This document shows, one piece after another, positions 1 to 13,900 of a stretch of DNA of 64,000 nt. Each line of letters starts with the position of its first letter. Positions within the stretch are counted from its first letter, which is position 1. The translations under genes and the position numbers were made by a program. Origin of the DNA: Nilaparvata lugens (Eukaryota > Arthropoda > Insecta > Hemiptera > Delphacidae); NCBI RefSeq assembly GCF_014356525.2, contig NC_052514.1:3240046-3304045 (forward strand), given 5' to 3'. The notes below the pieces were generated by a model, which ran no database searches, was not told the DNA's origin, and saw nothing but the letters and a program-made list of their open reading frames with translations.

Positions 1-170
1 TCTTGACAATGCCTTCTATAGACGGTAGCAGATACAGGTTTTGAGGTAATATTAACCGTTCATTCGGCGTTTTGCCGTAAATGGGCAACATTCAAACATA
101 TAAACATAAAGAGAAATGCAAAACCGTCGACTTGAATCTTAGACCTCACTTCGCTCTGTCAATAAATCTG
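1..170 (-). repeat. Fragments of interspersed repeats at the window edge
   Basis: Bases 1-60 match the internal part of the repeat at 50607-50970 (TGCCTTCTATAGA). Bases 60-170 match the GTCGACTTGAATCTTAGA / ACCTCACTTCGCTC repeat also seen at 2640-2870, 3085-3120, 16855-17065 and, inverted, 36829-37020. Confidence 0.65.
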
Positions 171-171
171 T

Positions 172-370
172 GGTTTTTGACAATTTCTTAGCCTTTTTAT
201 TTAATATGAATAATTACCACACTATCAACTTCTCAACTACACAAAAAGTCACTGTATGTAAGGATCCGCAGTGTCTTCTTTTGAAGAAGCAGGATGTCAT
301 TGGCATGCGGAGAATGGCCCCAGATAAGAACTCCATACTGCACATGACTGCCAAACACCGCATGATACAT
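172..370 (-). pseudogene. Non-LTR RT C-terminal remnant with Penelope-type insertion
   Basis: On the minus strand, 365-245 reads GSHVQYGVLIWGHSPHAND then ILLLQKKTLRILTYSD, the typical C-terminal region after the RT of non-LTR elements. It runs directly into TTTTTGTGTAGTTGAGAAG, the outer end of the Penelope-derived repeat also seen at 51272 and 61514. So one element sits inside the other. Confidence 0.6.
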
Positions 371-414
371 CATTAAATTAGTAAAAATACGAATAAAATA
401 TGTAAAATACATAC

Positions 415-545
415 CGATGCCTCATATTATCCTCCAGTTTTGCATAGACGGCAATTGTTTGGAACCTTCTCCAACCCAATGATAGAATAAGTGGGTCATT
501 GGTTTTCAGAATTCTCTCGAACCAACGGTGTTTTTTCACTCTGGC
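415..545 (-). CDS. BMS1: BMS1 exon 15 (complete copy)
   Basis: Acceptor gttaacag|GCC, donor CATCG|GTATGT (phase 0 in, phase 2 out), 131 nt. It encodes [20 protein letters not shown] and [18 protein letters not shown], the KKHRW...GWRRFQT signature of the BMS1/TSR1 C-terminal domain. This is the last exon recognisable in the window. The following exon (expected to begin near LLKYTP) is not seen in bases 1-410, which hold repeats. Confidence 0.9.
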
Positions 546-3500
546 CTGTTAACACAAGAATAGAAAAGATTAGGTTTTATTCCTTCAAGTATATACATTA
601 TACAATCAAAAATGTCACAAAATCTTTAATGTACAAAAATTAAAACATTTATTAAAAACAGGCTGATGAAGCTCCTCTTCAGGAGTGAAATACATTCCTC
701 AATACTCCAAGAAAAGTAAGTGTTTTTCAAATAATTACTTTTTCCTCCACCTACTGTCTAAAGTACTTACTTTACTCCCTGAAATATATTACCAAAGTGT
801 CACTTTTTCGCTCTAGGTAGTAAAAAACAGAAAAACTCACATTGTAATAGGTTAGAAGGTCTAAGCTCAGATGAGAAAGCGTAATAGAGGTGTATGTCAT
901 TGAGTCAACTAAATTCAATACCACAACAAGAAATTTGATCAACTCATGAAATATATGTTTGTATGATAATTATTATATTCTTAATATTAGTAGACGATAA
1001 AAATTTATACAATTTTTAAAATATTTTATTCTATTCAAAATACCAGCCAACAAATATTTTTGATCTGCAATTCAAATCTGAAACGCGTTATCTGGAGTCA
1101 GCCATTTTTGGAACCTTCTCCAACCCAATGATAGAATAAGTGGGTCATTGGTTTTCAGAATTCTCTCGAACCAACGGTGTTTTTCACTCTGGCCTGTTAA
1201 CACAAGAATAGAAAAGATTAGGTTTTATTCCTTCAAGTATATACATTATACAATCAAAAATGTCACAAAATCTTTAATGTACAAAAATTAAAACATTTAT
1301 TAAAAACAGGCTGATGAAGCTCCTCTTCAGGAGTGAAATACATTCCTCAATACTCCAAGAAAAGTAAGTGTTTTTCAAATAATTACTTTTTCCTCCACCT
1401 ACTGTCTAAAGTACTTACTTTACTCCCTGAAATATATTACCAAAGTGTCACTTTTTCGCTCTAGGTAGTAAAAAACAGAAAAACTCACATTGTAATAGGT
1501 TAGAAGGTCTAAGCTCAGATGAGAAAGCGTAATAGAGGTGTATGTCATTGAGTCAACTAAATTCAATACCACAACAAGAAATTTGATCAACTCATGAAAT
1601 ATATGTTTGTATGATAATTATTATATTCTTAATATTAGTAGACGATAAAAATTTATACAATTTTTAAAATATTTTATTCTATTCAAAATACCAGCCAACA
1701 AATATTTTTGATCTGCAATTCAAATCTGAAACGCGTTATCTGGAGTCAGCCATTTTTGGTAGCTGCTCAGCTGATATAATTGTTACAACTTTAGCCGATA
1801 GATAGCGCAATCGGCAGTGCCAATCAGCCGACCGGTTTTTAGGTTTTAGATTTTAGGTTATGTTGTTAGGAAACATTGTCACCAATACGTGAGTTATTAA
1901 AATAATTTTATTTGCAGTTTCTATAAAAAAAATGTAGATGGAGGAAAAATGTTGTGTACATCACGAGCAAAAAATACTTTTTCTCCCTCAGGAAAATTGT
2001 TGCCCTCGGCTTTGCCTCGGGCTTCAAACTTTTTCCCACAGGGAGAAAAAGTCGTACTTTTCACTCTAGATATACAAATAACTATTAACATAGTATCTAC
2101 ACTACAACAAGTGATTAAAAACACTTATTATGATTGATTCAACTCATATATAAATGATACAAGCATATAAATAATTCAAATACATTCTCACACACTAAAA
2201 TTATTGCCAACCTAATACATTATGAAACGTATAGTTGAAAATAATTACTAATTGTATCCCTATCCATATACTAGTAGTTCTGTGAACAGTATCGCGATCA
2301 GTAAGTTACATTGACCTGTTGTTATGTTTTCTCAAACATTAATAAATAATTCATCAATTTAAAATGTCTAGAAAAAATCCTAAATAAATATAGAGCTTTC
2401 TGTCCTATCGTACCGTGACGTGTCGTCCCGGAATGTGAGTGTGAGCGCTGTTATCAGGTCTGGCTGCAAGTGTCTACAAAGTTGATGGAAAGATGTTCGA
2501 TGTTTTTGAACGGGTAGTATTATAGTCAACTGTCTACTAACGTTGATGGAAAGATACATTTTCAAGATGTTCGATGTTTTTGAACGGGTAGTATTATAGT
2601 CCACTAAACAACTGATTTATGATGAATAATTATAGTCTGATTTTTACGGTAATATTGGCGTTCAAAGGAGACTCCTTTTCCTTTTGTATTATCCTTAAAA
2701 TACAAAATTTCCAAAAACCTTCTATATATGTCGATGCGAAATTCAAAAACGAACATACCTATCGAATTTCATGAGAATCTATTGCTGCGTTTCGCTGTAA
2801 ATGCGAAACATAGAAACATAAATATAAACATAAAGAGAAATGCAAAACCGTCGACTAGAATTTTAATAAATATAAATATCTACAGAAGTAGTATACAACC
2901 CTATTGTTATAGAATATAGCTGACTATGCATTGTCTTCTTTATGTCTCAATTAATTAGTTTTAGTCAGTTCTACTCAATCACTTGACGAGAAAACTCGGC
3001 TCCCGAAATTCTTTAATACGGTATTTTTTGTAGTTGTAGTTTTAATAAAGTTTTAATTTTAAAAAACCCAGTCGTGTCGTCCAATCACTCAACGTTAGAC
3101 CTCAGTTCGCTCCGTCAAAAAAAATTTCGACAGTGAGTATAGAGGACTTTCTGTCAAGAGTTTTCAATTACGTTTTAACAAAAAAACAGACATGGTGACT
3201 CAATGAAGCAGGAGATTCTCAAAGAAATTAGCTTCGAATTCATTAGCGTCGAATAACGACGATGTATTTGAAGCTACAGTGAAAAAACTGTATGCTCAGT
3301 GTGGTTACTCTGTGGATCACTTCCTTACTACACGTGACGTCACTCTGGCGTTCCCCCCACTACTTTGAATATTACACCTGTGAGTGATCAACCTTCTGTC
3401 TACTAACATTGGGGTGAAAGTACTATGTTACTGAGTTATCAATTGCATGCGTCATTGCAATGACATGCCTCTTCTCCAGCATCATGAACTTCTGTCAGCC

Positions 3501-6500
3501 CTCCATGATAGGAGTGTTATGGAGACTCAGATATTAGGTGGTTCATTGATTGAATTTGTCCACATTGGCACAGAGGATCAGAGGTGTATCCCCATGCTGT
3601 CATCAGCTCAGCACACATTCCCACCTGCGTCCTGAACCGGTTAAGGCCACACCACTCTCTACGTCTCAAATGAGTGAGGGATGATGATGAGAGATGACGA
3701 CTAGTGTTTAGGTAGACGGGACCGACGACTTATCGTCTCCTCCGAAAGACGGGAAATCAACCTTCTGTCTACTAACGTTGTGGAAATTTCAATCAGATTT
3801 AAATATGAAAACTTGAGTTACATTAGAATAAGGGTGAGACCATATTAGGAGTCGACCCAATCAGCCAATTGGAGAGATTCCCTGTCCTGCCGACTCTGAG
3901 AACACCTGATGTGTTGTTGCTCTTACTGACCTTGACAAAGCCGACATTCTCCTCGCCCGGCTGCAGACTGCCGACAATGAGCGGATAGGTGGCGTCAAAG
4001 TTGGTGACCAGCTCACAGGGCACTCCATCCAGCTCGATCCGCACATAGAGGCCGGCACGGAACCCCTCCAACTGAACTCGCAGCCAATCATCCATGTCCT
4101 CGAACTGTTTCCTGTTCAACTGCAACACACAAACACAATTTAACCATAAATAACATGAGAAGATCGGGAGAGATGATTCCAAGGGAAATAGAGATGCTAA
4201 AATTTATCAAGTTCTATTATATTTTGTCAATCTTAAAAGAAAGCAGGGCCTATAACCTTAAAACCTGATTGTGGCAGCGAATATGGTGTTTTGGCACTTG
4301 CATGTTTGCTACTCAGCTTGAAGGTCCAAAGGCCCGGGTTCGAATCCCAGCCCGGGCAAGATATTTTTCTCGCGCCACTCCCGTGTTTCGGATGGACACG
4401 TTAAGCCGTCGGTCCCGGCTGCCTAAAAAGCAGTCGTTAGGTCATGTCAGAGGCCCTGAAATTGATCAGTTGCGACCTGAAAACTCTGACACCAGACCTG
4501 AGCCAGCCAGGTCACACGATATTATTATTATTTTAGCTTGAAGGTTACCTCATTTTTTCTTTCCCTATCATTTTTGATGATGTACTTATTGTATGAATCA
4601 ATAAACAATGAAACGACCAGTGAAGGCAGTTTGAAATGACACTAAAGTAGTATGAAATGTAGAGATTTGCGCATAATTGAAGTACAATGCCACCGGTTTC
4701 AAGTTCTTATCTTTAATAGCTATTTGTTAATAAAAATGTACAAAATTCAGTACATTTCATGAAGTATTCCATTAATTATTGGATGAATAATTTTTAGTTA
4801 CACTAATATATTATAGAATGGTTAAATAGTATCTGAGAATACAATATCACTAATAATTATAAAACTGTTAAAAAATTGAATTCAAGCGAGATTAGTTTTT
4901 TGTCTTTGCTGATTGATTTATTGAAAGATGGCTTCTTGGTATTATTTTATTTGAACGGCCAAAGGTATATATATAGAACGCAATTTTGAAACGTTCAATC
5001 ATTTTTATTACTATGTTTATTGTAAATTTATATAGAATGATTCCAAACAGCTTTATTAGAGCCGAGATCCAACAATTAAACAAGAACGTTGATTTGAATA
5101 TTTTATCAATAAAATAATTGTATTCTACATCATTGTCACAATATTGTCAATAATTAGGATTTCAATATTGGTAAGACTCCATTATCCTATTAATATAAAT
5201 CTTTATCTTATCGTGTGCAGTAGGTGGCTAGCCGAATTTTTCATGAGTAACGAAGTTGTTATTTTATTTTTCTACCCAATCCAATGCCTTTTGAAGTAGG
5301 TGATACAGTTGATGTTGGTATCTATGATACGCTGGAGGTTCAAGATATTGCTAACTTCAAGCCGGATAATTATTTAAATAGTAATACAGAGAGTTTACTC
5401 AACTATTGCATATGAACATAAGGAGTGTTAATAAAAATTTGATCAATTTATATGTTACCTGAACCAGTGTGAAACAAAATTCATGTGATAATTTTATCAG
5501 AAACATGGATAACTGAGGACTCTCAATGTAATTTTATTATGGATGGATACGAACTATATATAAAAATCCAAATATTCAAGAAGCGATGGTATCTGCTTGT
5601 TTATTGACAATAGCATCATAGACTTCGAACTGATTGATTTAGAAATAGATAAAGCTAACTCGATTGCAATTACATTCACATTCTAGATAAGAAGTATACG
5701 CTGTTGTCTGTCTATCGCTCACCTTCACTTAATATTGTTGATTTCATAAACAGTTTCGACTCTCTTTTGCAAAATACTAATAATGGAAATACATTTTGGT
5801 GCTAGGAGACATGAATTTGAACCTATTAGAAAATTGCAATCTAACGAACGAATACTTGAGTGCTGTTCATTTAATGGATTTAAATCCTACATAAATATAC
5901 CAACAAGAATTCAAAATAATACTAAGACATGTATTGATCATATATTTCTCAAAGATAAGAATATAAATCCTGAAAACATATTAGCAACTGTAATCGAATC
6001 AAATATTACTGATCATTTTTGCACAACCATCCATTTAAATCAGAATAACATAAAAACTAAGAGTATTCATCGACTAATGATATAGTCAAAATTGATTATG
6101 AAAAATTATGTCGTAGCTTAGAAGAAGAAAGATGGGATAAGATATTTAATAGCAATACTGAAGACATTGATGAGTTAGTGGATGCTTTTATAAATACACT
6201 CACGGACCACATTAAACTTAGCTCACGATCTTTTAAGATACCTCATAAAAGAAAACCACTGAAGCCATGGATAAGTCAGGGCATTATTAATTCTATAAGA
6301 AAGCGAGACAAGATGCATAGGAAACTGACTAAAGAACCATTTAATATTAGATTGAAGGAGGAATATAAGCGATATAGAAACACTCTGAACATTTTGATCA
6401 AAAAAGCAAAAATTGAATACTATAATCAAAAGTTTCTCAATTATAAAGGTAATATTAAGAAAACTTGGGATTGCATAAAAGAAATTACCAAAACCAAAAC

Positions 6501-9500
6501 TAAAGAATTTGAAGCTAGAATTGAAGCTGTCGTACTAAATAAACATTTTGCAACAGTAGGCCAGAAATATGCTAAAAACCTAATTCAAAATAATATAATT
6601 GAAATTCCCGAAACAATCTCACCTAGAACCTTACATAGCTTTTTTCTAAGCCCAACCAATGTTACAGAAATAAATAAATACATTCATGAGCTAAAACCAA
6701 ACTCTTCTCCAGGTGCGGATGGCATAAGTAGCATATGTCTAAAGAAAATTTCAAACTATATTGTTTGTCCTCTTGAATTCATAGTTAATAGATGCTTTCT
6801 ACTAGGATATTTTCCCAAAAAATTTAAAGTAGCCTTAATAAAACCGATTCCTAAATCCAATAAACTTGATGATCCACAAAATTATAGACCTATTAGTCTA
6901 CTCAGCAACTTGTCTAAAATCATGGAAAAAATTATAAAAGCAAGACTGTTGAATTTTCTTGAAAAAAATAAATTTATTGAGGGCAACCAGTATGGATTCC
7001 AAAAAGGTAAATCTACCAAGGATGCTGTGTTACATTTGACAAGTATAATCGACAAAAATTTCAATAGTAATAAAAAAACACTTGCTGTATTCTGTGACTT
7101 AGCGAAGGCGTTCGATACAATACCACATTCTATCTTATTAAACAAGTTGGAAAATAGTGGAATAAGGGGGATAGCAAAAAAACTATTCGCAAGCTATTTG
7201 AAGGATCGAACCCAAATTTTGGAAACTGATATCCAGATTATTAAAGATTATGGTCTGCCACAAGGCACTGTACTATCGCCTCTTATGTTTTTGATTTATG
7301 TGAATGATTTATTGAAACTACGCATTCCGAATGGTATTGCTCTATCTTTTGCCGATGACACTGCTTTAATCTTTTCTGGCTCAACTTGGGATGAAACATT
7401 CAACTGTGCAAATCGCGGTCTCTCAGTGGTCAAGTCGTGGTTAAAAAGTCATATTCTAACATTAAATACAATAAAAACTAAATATATAACTTTTTCGCCT
7501 AATAGAAGCGGTCAACCTTCAGAACATTTAAAACTAATAATACATAATCATAACTGCGACACTCCAACTGTACTTGTTCAACTATAGAAAGAGTTAAGTC
7601 AATGAAATATTTAGGAATTACGATTGATCAGCATATTAAATGGGACATTCACATCCAAAATCTTTGTTATAAATTAAAATACTTGATTACAATATTTTAC
7701 AAAATTAATCAATTGAAAGACTTGAACATTCTCAGAACAATTTACAATGCATATGCTCACTCAATCTTCCACTACAATATAGAAGTATGGGGAGCAGTCT
7801 TTGACACCCATTTCAATAAACTTTTTACTATTCAAAAGCATATCATCAGGGCTGCGCTAGGAAGACCAAGACGCTATCCTAGCAGACTATATTTGATGAG
7901 ATAAACTTACCAACGCTTCGCCAAACGTACATAACAAACTTAATATATTCATAAATAAGAATACACATCTATTTACTCAACGCAATGTCACTTACAATTT
8001 AAGACCAGCAAGTGTAAGTGCTTACAGTATAATTTCACTGCATTGACAACCAGCAATCATCAATTCAAGTTCCAGAGCGATAAGCTAATAAATAGAATAC
8101 CAGACGATTTCATTAGGGATAAAATTACAAGTAATAAATTAAATAAAATAAGATCCTGGGTAAAAGAGAATTACTTTTTTAAAATCGAAAACTAAATTAC
8201 TATAATTATAACTTGTTTTTAACACGCTCAATTTAAACTTGGTTTTTTTTTATTACCTGAAAAAGGAATATTTTTTTTTATTATTATTATTATAATTTCT
8301 ATATTAGCCTACCTATTTCTATTATTGGCTTGTTGATTTTTGTTTTTATTTATACATATTTTTGGTTTTGGTTTACTATCTTTTAGTTTGTATTTTAGAA
8401 TATTACCACGGCAAATGTACAAATAATTTAAAGAATATTTTCGAACTCGTGGCTGGAGCTCAAGGCTTCTTTTTCCAGCCACACCAATGTATATTATTGA
8501 TAAGTGTTATTTTGTGAATATTCTAGTGAATTGGTAAATAAATAAATTTGATATTTCATTCAGATGTAATATGAAAACTTGAGTTGCATTAGAATAAGGG
8601 TGAGACCATATTAGGAGTCGACCCAATCAGCCAATTGGAGAGATTCCCTGCCGATTCTGAAGGACCGACGACTTATCGTCTCCTCCGAAAGACGGGAAAT
8701 CAACCTTCTGTCTACTAACGTTGTGGAAATTTCAATCAGATTTAAATATGAAAACTTGAGTTACATTAGAATAAGGGTGAGACCATATTAGGAGTCGACC
8801 CAATCAGCCAATTGGAGAGATTCCCTGTCCTGCCGACTCTGAGAACACCTGATGTGTTGTTGCTCTTACTGACCTTGACAAAGCCGACATTCTCCTCGCC
8901 CGGCTGCAGACTGCCGACAATGAGCGGATAGGTGGCGTCAAAGTTGGTGACCAGCTCACAGGGCACTCCATCCAGCTCGATCCGCACATAGAGGCCGGCA
9001 CGGAACCCCTCCAACTGAACTCGCAGCCAATCATCCATGTCCTCGAACTGTTTCCTGTTCAACTGCAACACACAAACACAATTTAACCATAAATAACATG
9101 AGAAGATCGGGAGAGATGATTCCAAGGGAAATAGAGATGCTAAAATTTATCAAGTTCTATTATATTTTGTCAATCTTAAAAGAAAGCAGGGCCTATACCC
9201 TTAAAACCTGATTGTGGCAGGTGTTTTGGCACTTGCATGTTTGCTACTCGGCTTGAAGGTCCAAAGGCCCGGGTTCGAATCCCAGCCCGGGCAAGATATT
9301 TTTCTCGCGCCACTCCCGTGTTTCGGATGGACACGTTAAGCCGTCGGTCCCGGCTGCCTAAAAAGCAGTCGTTAGGTCATGTCAGAGGCCCTGAAATTGA
9401 TCAGTTGCGACCTGAAACTCTGACACCAGACCTGAGCCAGCCAGGTCACACGATATTATTATTATTATTATTTTAGCTTGAAGGTTACCTCATTTTTTCT

Positions 9501-10879
9501 TTCCCTATCATTTTTGATGATGTACTTATTGTATGAATCAATAAACAATGAAACGACCAGTGAAGGCAGTTTGAAATGACACTAAAGTAGTATGAAATGT
9601 AGAGATTTGCGCATAATTGAAGTACAATGCCACCGGTTTCAAGTTCTTATCTTTAATAGCTATTTGTTAATAAAAAATGTACAAAATTCAGTACATTTCA
9701 TGAAGTATTCCATTAATTATTGGATGAATAATTTTTTAGTTACACTAATATATTATAGAATGGTTAAATATTATCATAGAGAAACAATAACATAAGTAGA
9801 TATCCCATGGTATAGGGCGTTTATGTCGCAACTTTTACTGTTATCTCAAGCCGATAGTTCATGTAATTCTTTCCCGTGAAGCTGTGTGACACTGGTAGTC
9901 TCTCATATTGTACCGTTCATACACTCTCACCCCAACAAAACAGTAAAAATCGACAATAATCAACAGTAATCGGCTTGAGATAACAGTAAAAGTTGCGACA
10001 TAAACGCCCTATGCCATGGGATATCTACTTACGCTATTGTTTCTCTATGATATTATGTTGATAATGGCATCATATAGCCGAAACATGTTGTGACTGAATA
10101 ATTTAAAAAAGGGTACTTATGCCCGGTTGCAGAATCGTCACATAAAGTTAAAAACAGGCAGTTAACTCATTTACGAAGCCATAAATTCACTTTCCGTTGC
10201 ACATATGTCAAAGTAAACTATAGCTCCCATACAACTAAAATTCTGGTGTGGCGCACTCACACAACTTTCCCTGGAGTTATGAAAGTTGATCACCTGACGC
10301 TAGTGTTCCCGCGCATCTCAAGTCTACTATTCAAAGATCTAAGCCAGCTGGTGACAGGACAATAACGCTGCAGACACACGAAGTCTGCTATCTCTTCATA
10401 GTGAATGATTTAATAGAATCAACCGTTGCACACAGTTTGCAATTTAATAATCTTATTTTATCGAACTTCGAGCTTATTTTCAATTTTAGGTGAAAATGTC
10501 ACTGAACATTAATTGTAGAGATTTTTATGCTCAATCTTTTCCACTTAAAATTTTTTGTTTAAATTGTATCTGAAGCCTGATAATAGGGAATCTAAAATCA
10601 CACTTTGCATTGATGTGGCGGAGCTCCTGAAATTTTTTACAGATATAAGACTTGTGCCAGTTGATAGAACTCATCAATGACTTTTTTAGGTATAAATTTG
10701 ATCAAAATCGTTGGAGCCGTTTTCGAGAAAATCGCGAAAAACCCTGTTTTCGACATTTTCGCCATTTTAGCCGCCATCTTGAGTCGCATTTGATCGACTG
10801 TAAGGACCTAAAGTTCCAAATTTCAAGTAATTCCGTTAATTGGGAGATGAGATATCGTGTACACAGACGCACATACACT

Positions 10880-10922
<43 letters not shown>

Positions 10923-13900
10923 TTATATACAGACCAATACCCAAAAACCACTTTTTTGGACTCAGGGGACCTTGAAACGTATAGAAATTTTGGGTACCTT
11001 AATTTTTTTCGGAAAGCAATACTTTCCTTACCTATAGTAATAGGGCAAGGAAAGTAAAAACGCCCAATTAGACACATGATTTCGTTGCACATTCGTCAGA
11101 AAGAGCTTATTTATGTCTCCAATAGCTAAAAACGGTCAGTTAAGGTATGGACCCGAAGTCGTGCTTTAAATCCAATATCTAATCCAGCCAAATGGATTTT
11201 AGAGGTTAAGATAGCTTTTTTTGAAAGATGATTACAAAAACCCAACTGCATATAAGTAAATTTATTTTTTTCTCAGCTTTCCCCTATGTTTTTTCAAGTT
11301 GTTTATAACCTCCAAATCGCTAAATATTTTGAGAAATCTCGCCAAAAGCCAAGAGTCGCCATATTGTTCATCAATTTTATGTGAGGTCTTTTAGGTCTGT
11401 TCACAGTGATGTCGATTGAAACTTTCCCCGATGCCAATACATTGGTTGGATAGAAGCATGTACGGAGAAAAGTGAATAGAGCTGCAGTGTGACTTATGTG
11501 TGATGCTAATTCGAGATATAGCTAAATGGGCTTCGGCAAACGACTTTGCAACGACCAACCATTTATGTCAGTGATTTTAAACTATGTTTCACAAAGTTAT
11601 GTTTGATTTTATGTAACGACTCTGCAACCGGGCATTAGATTTCTATTTTCATTTATAATGGGCTAAGCCTGTTGATCCTTTTCTAATCCTACATATGATT
11701 TGTGTATCATAAAATGTATAAATGAATAATTGAGGTTTGAATTGTTAAGTAATCTATCAGAAGATTTGTCGTTAACATGAATATTTGTGTTGAAAAATAT
11801 GAAACGCTACAAACCTCTGCCTGCTCAGTGGCTTCCCTCCTCAATTCGTCATACCAGGTCTTATCTCCTCCGTTTTTTCCATCGTCATACTCCACGTCAA
11901 ATTTCTCTTTCAGTTTCTTCTTCTTTTCCGCCAGTTTCTCTTTCGACTTATCATCGTCTACGGCAGCTTCATCTGTAGGAAAAATCATAGATATTGGTAA
12001 TGCGATGATGTATAGGTACAAGAATATGAAATCGATATACAGAGTGATTATAAAAAGACTTTACAACTTTGAAATCACACAGATATTTATTGAAATTAAT
12101 TACAGAATTGCAAAGATGTCATTTTGTTACAAAACACTTCAAGTTTAGGGTGTGGGTGTTATTTTGGTTCATCCCCCTGATTTGAAAAAAATGTCATAAT
12201 TAGTTTGTTTTATTTCTGGTTCGAAATTTTTCTTAATAACTGAATATTTTCAAGTTCTGAGAGTCTATTGAATGTCATAATTCTATTACATTCGGTTTTT
12301 AATCAAATCAAATTCAAAATTTCTAGTTTATTTATTTTTGGACTGAAAAGTGGACTCAAATCAATTCAAGTGGATATCATAACCTATTATTTTTATTCAT
12401 TCTTAACTCTACCTTCATTGTATTATCATTTATCCCATCATCATAATCACCTAGGCTTAATATACTTCTAGAAAGTCGCCTTTGTAAAATAATAAATAAA
12501 TAAATCGATTTCTTGTCACACTCGTAGCAGCATAGATCAGGCTCAACTTGTGCAACTGCAGCGATCCGAATGTGATCCGATTTCAGAGATCATCATGGGC
12601 CGGTTTCCGAGCTCGGGATTTAGCCTAGTCCTAGACTTTAAACAGCTGGAGTCAGAAAATTGGCTTTCCAAAACGGGGCGTAGTCGCTGTCATTGTCATA
12701 GTCAACCCTCTCACAACCAAAAGTTTTTTAACCAGATCACTCCCGTGTTATCGTTAAACTGGGCACGTTAAACTGTCGGTCCCGGCAGAAGTATGACAGT
12801 AAGGCCCATTGACGGCTTAAATTATATATTCAGGCGGTGGGACCTTCCCGCAAGGGATTCCCCACCAACAAAAGCCATACGAATTTACTTTTTTAACTAG
12901 AAAATTGAACACAAAATAAAATAAAGAGAAGATAATGTAAAGCTTCAGCTATTTTTAATTATTTAGGAATATCTAATATCGTCAAGGAAAAACGTTTCCA
13001 ATTATAGAAATGAGAAAATAAAAACTACGACTACTGTTATAAAAGCTGCGACTACGCCCCGTTTTGGAAAACCAATTTTCTGACTCCAGCTGTTTAAAGT
13101 CTAGGACTTAGCTAAATCCCGAGCTCGGAAACCGGCCTCAAGATTGTCTGGTAGAGGCGGAACAAAAACCTTATCCTTAATGAAACCACACAGGATGAAA
13201 TCCATCGGTGTTAAATCCGGGGAGCGAGGTGGCCATGCGCGGCCAATCCAGCGAAGTTGGAAGCGAATGTCTAGAAAATCCCCCTGTGGAAATGAGGTGG
13301 TGCACCATAATGCTGAGCAAGATGAACAAGTAGTGTCCTTTTACTTTCAGCATGACGGTGCACCAGCTCATTTCCACGGAGAAGTTCGGAATTTCTAGAC
13401 AATTGCATTCAACTTAGCTGGATTTACTATGCAGGGCCAATCGCATGGCCACCTCGCTCCCGGATTTAACACCAATGGATGTATTCCTGTGGTGTTTCTT
13501 TTAAGGATAAGGTTTATGTTCCGCCTCTACCAGACAATCGTAATGATCTCTGAAATCGGATCACATTCGGATCGCTGCGGTTGCACAAGTTGAGCCTGAT
13601 ATGCTGGTACAAGTGTGGCAAGAAATCGATTATCGGGGGGAGGGGAGGTTTGTATGTCACATCGAACCAAAATACAACAATTTTAGTAGTGAATAATATA
13701 AACTATTATAATACATGAAAACACACACATAATTCATAAGGCTAGGCACACACCAGTTAGTCAAGACAAGACACGTTTAGTCACAATACTTCACATAGTT
13801 GCTTATGAAGACATGTCTAATTGCAATGACTAATCAGTGTGTGTTGCGTCATAAGCAACTATGTGAAGTATTGTGTCTGATCATGTCTTGTCTTGTCTTG

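Larger units (their letters stand above)
5200..8550 (+). mobile_element. Degenerate non-LTR retrotransposon (endonuclease-RT)
   Basis: Remnants of an apurinic-type endonuclease start near 5410 ([10 protein letters not shown], then [12 protein letters not shown] residues after a frame change) and end at 5783-6085 (SNITDHF). The reverse transcriptase is the long open stretch 6178-7587: [18 protein letters not shown]...[40 protein letters not shown] and the catalytic FADD at 7348-7359. The C-terminal part (MKYLGITID...) continues at 7602-7904 in another frame. Frameshifts and stops make the copy inactive. Motif order fits the jockey/CR1-like group; clade not assigned. It separates the two copies of BMS1 exon 14 and is antisense to BMS1. 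Confidence 0.88.
3715..9770. repeat. Duplicated exon 14 block, copies ~3715-4829 and ~8662-9770
   Basis: About 1.1 kb is repeated in direct orientation with very few differences (small indels near 4250/9220 and in the SINE tail). Both copies contain exon 14 and a SINE. A further 95-bp fragment of the left part (GAATAAGGGTGAGACC onward) stands at 8560-8660. Between the copies lie about 370 bp of AT-rich sequence and a degenerate non-LTR retrotransposon. Confidence 0.88.

Noticed and set aside
4305..4360. Functional tRNA gene
   Set aside because: A B-box is present but there is no intact cloverleaf; it is the head of a repeated SINE.
4269..4541. 90-codon frame, and the similar frame at 9237-9476
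   Set aside because: Lie inside SINE copies; no protein similarity.
10652..11092. Thr/His- and Cys/Val-rich frames
   Set aside because: Translations of a (CA)n microsatellite in a repeat.
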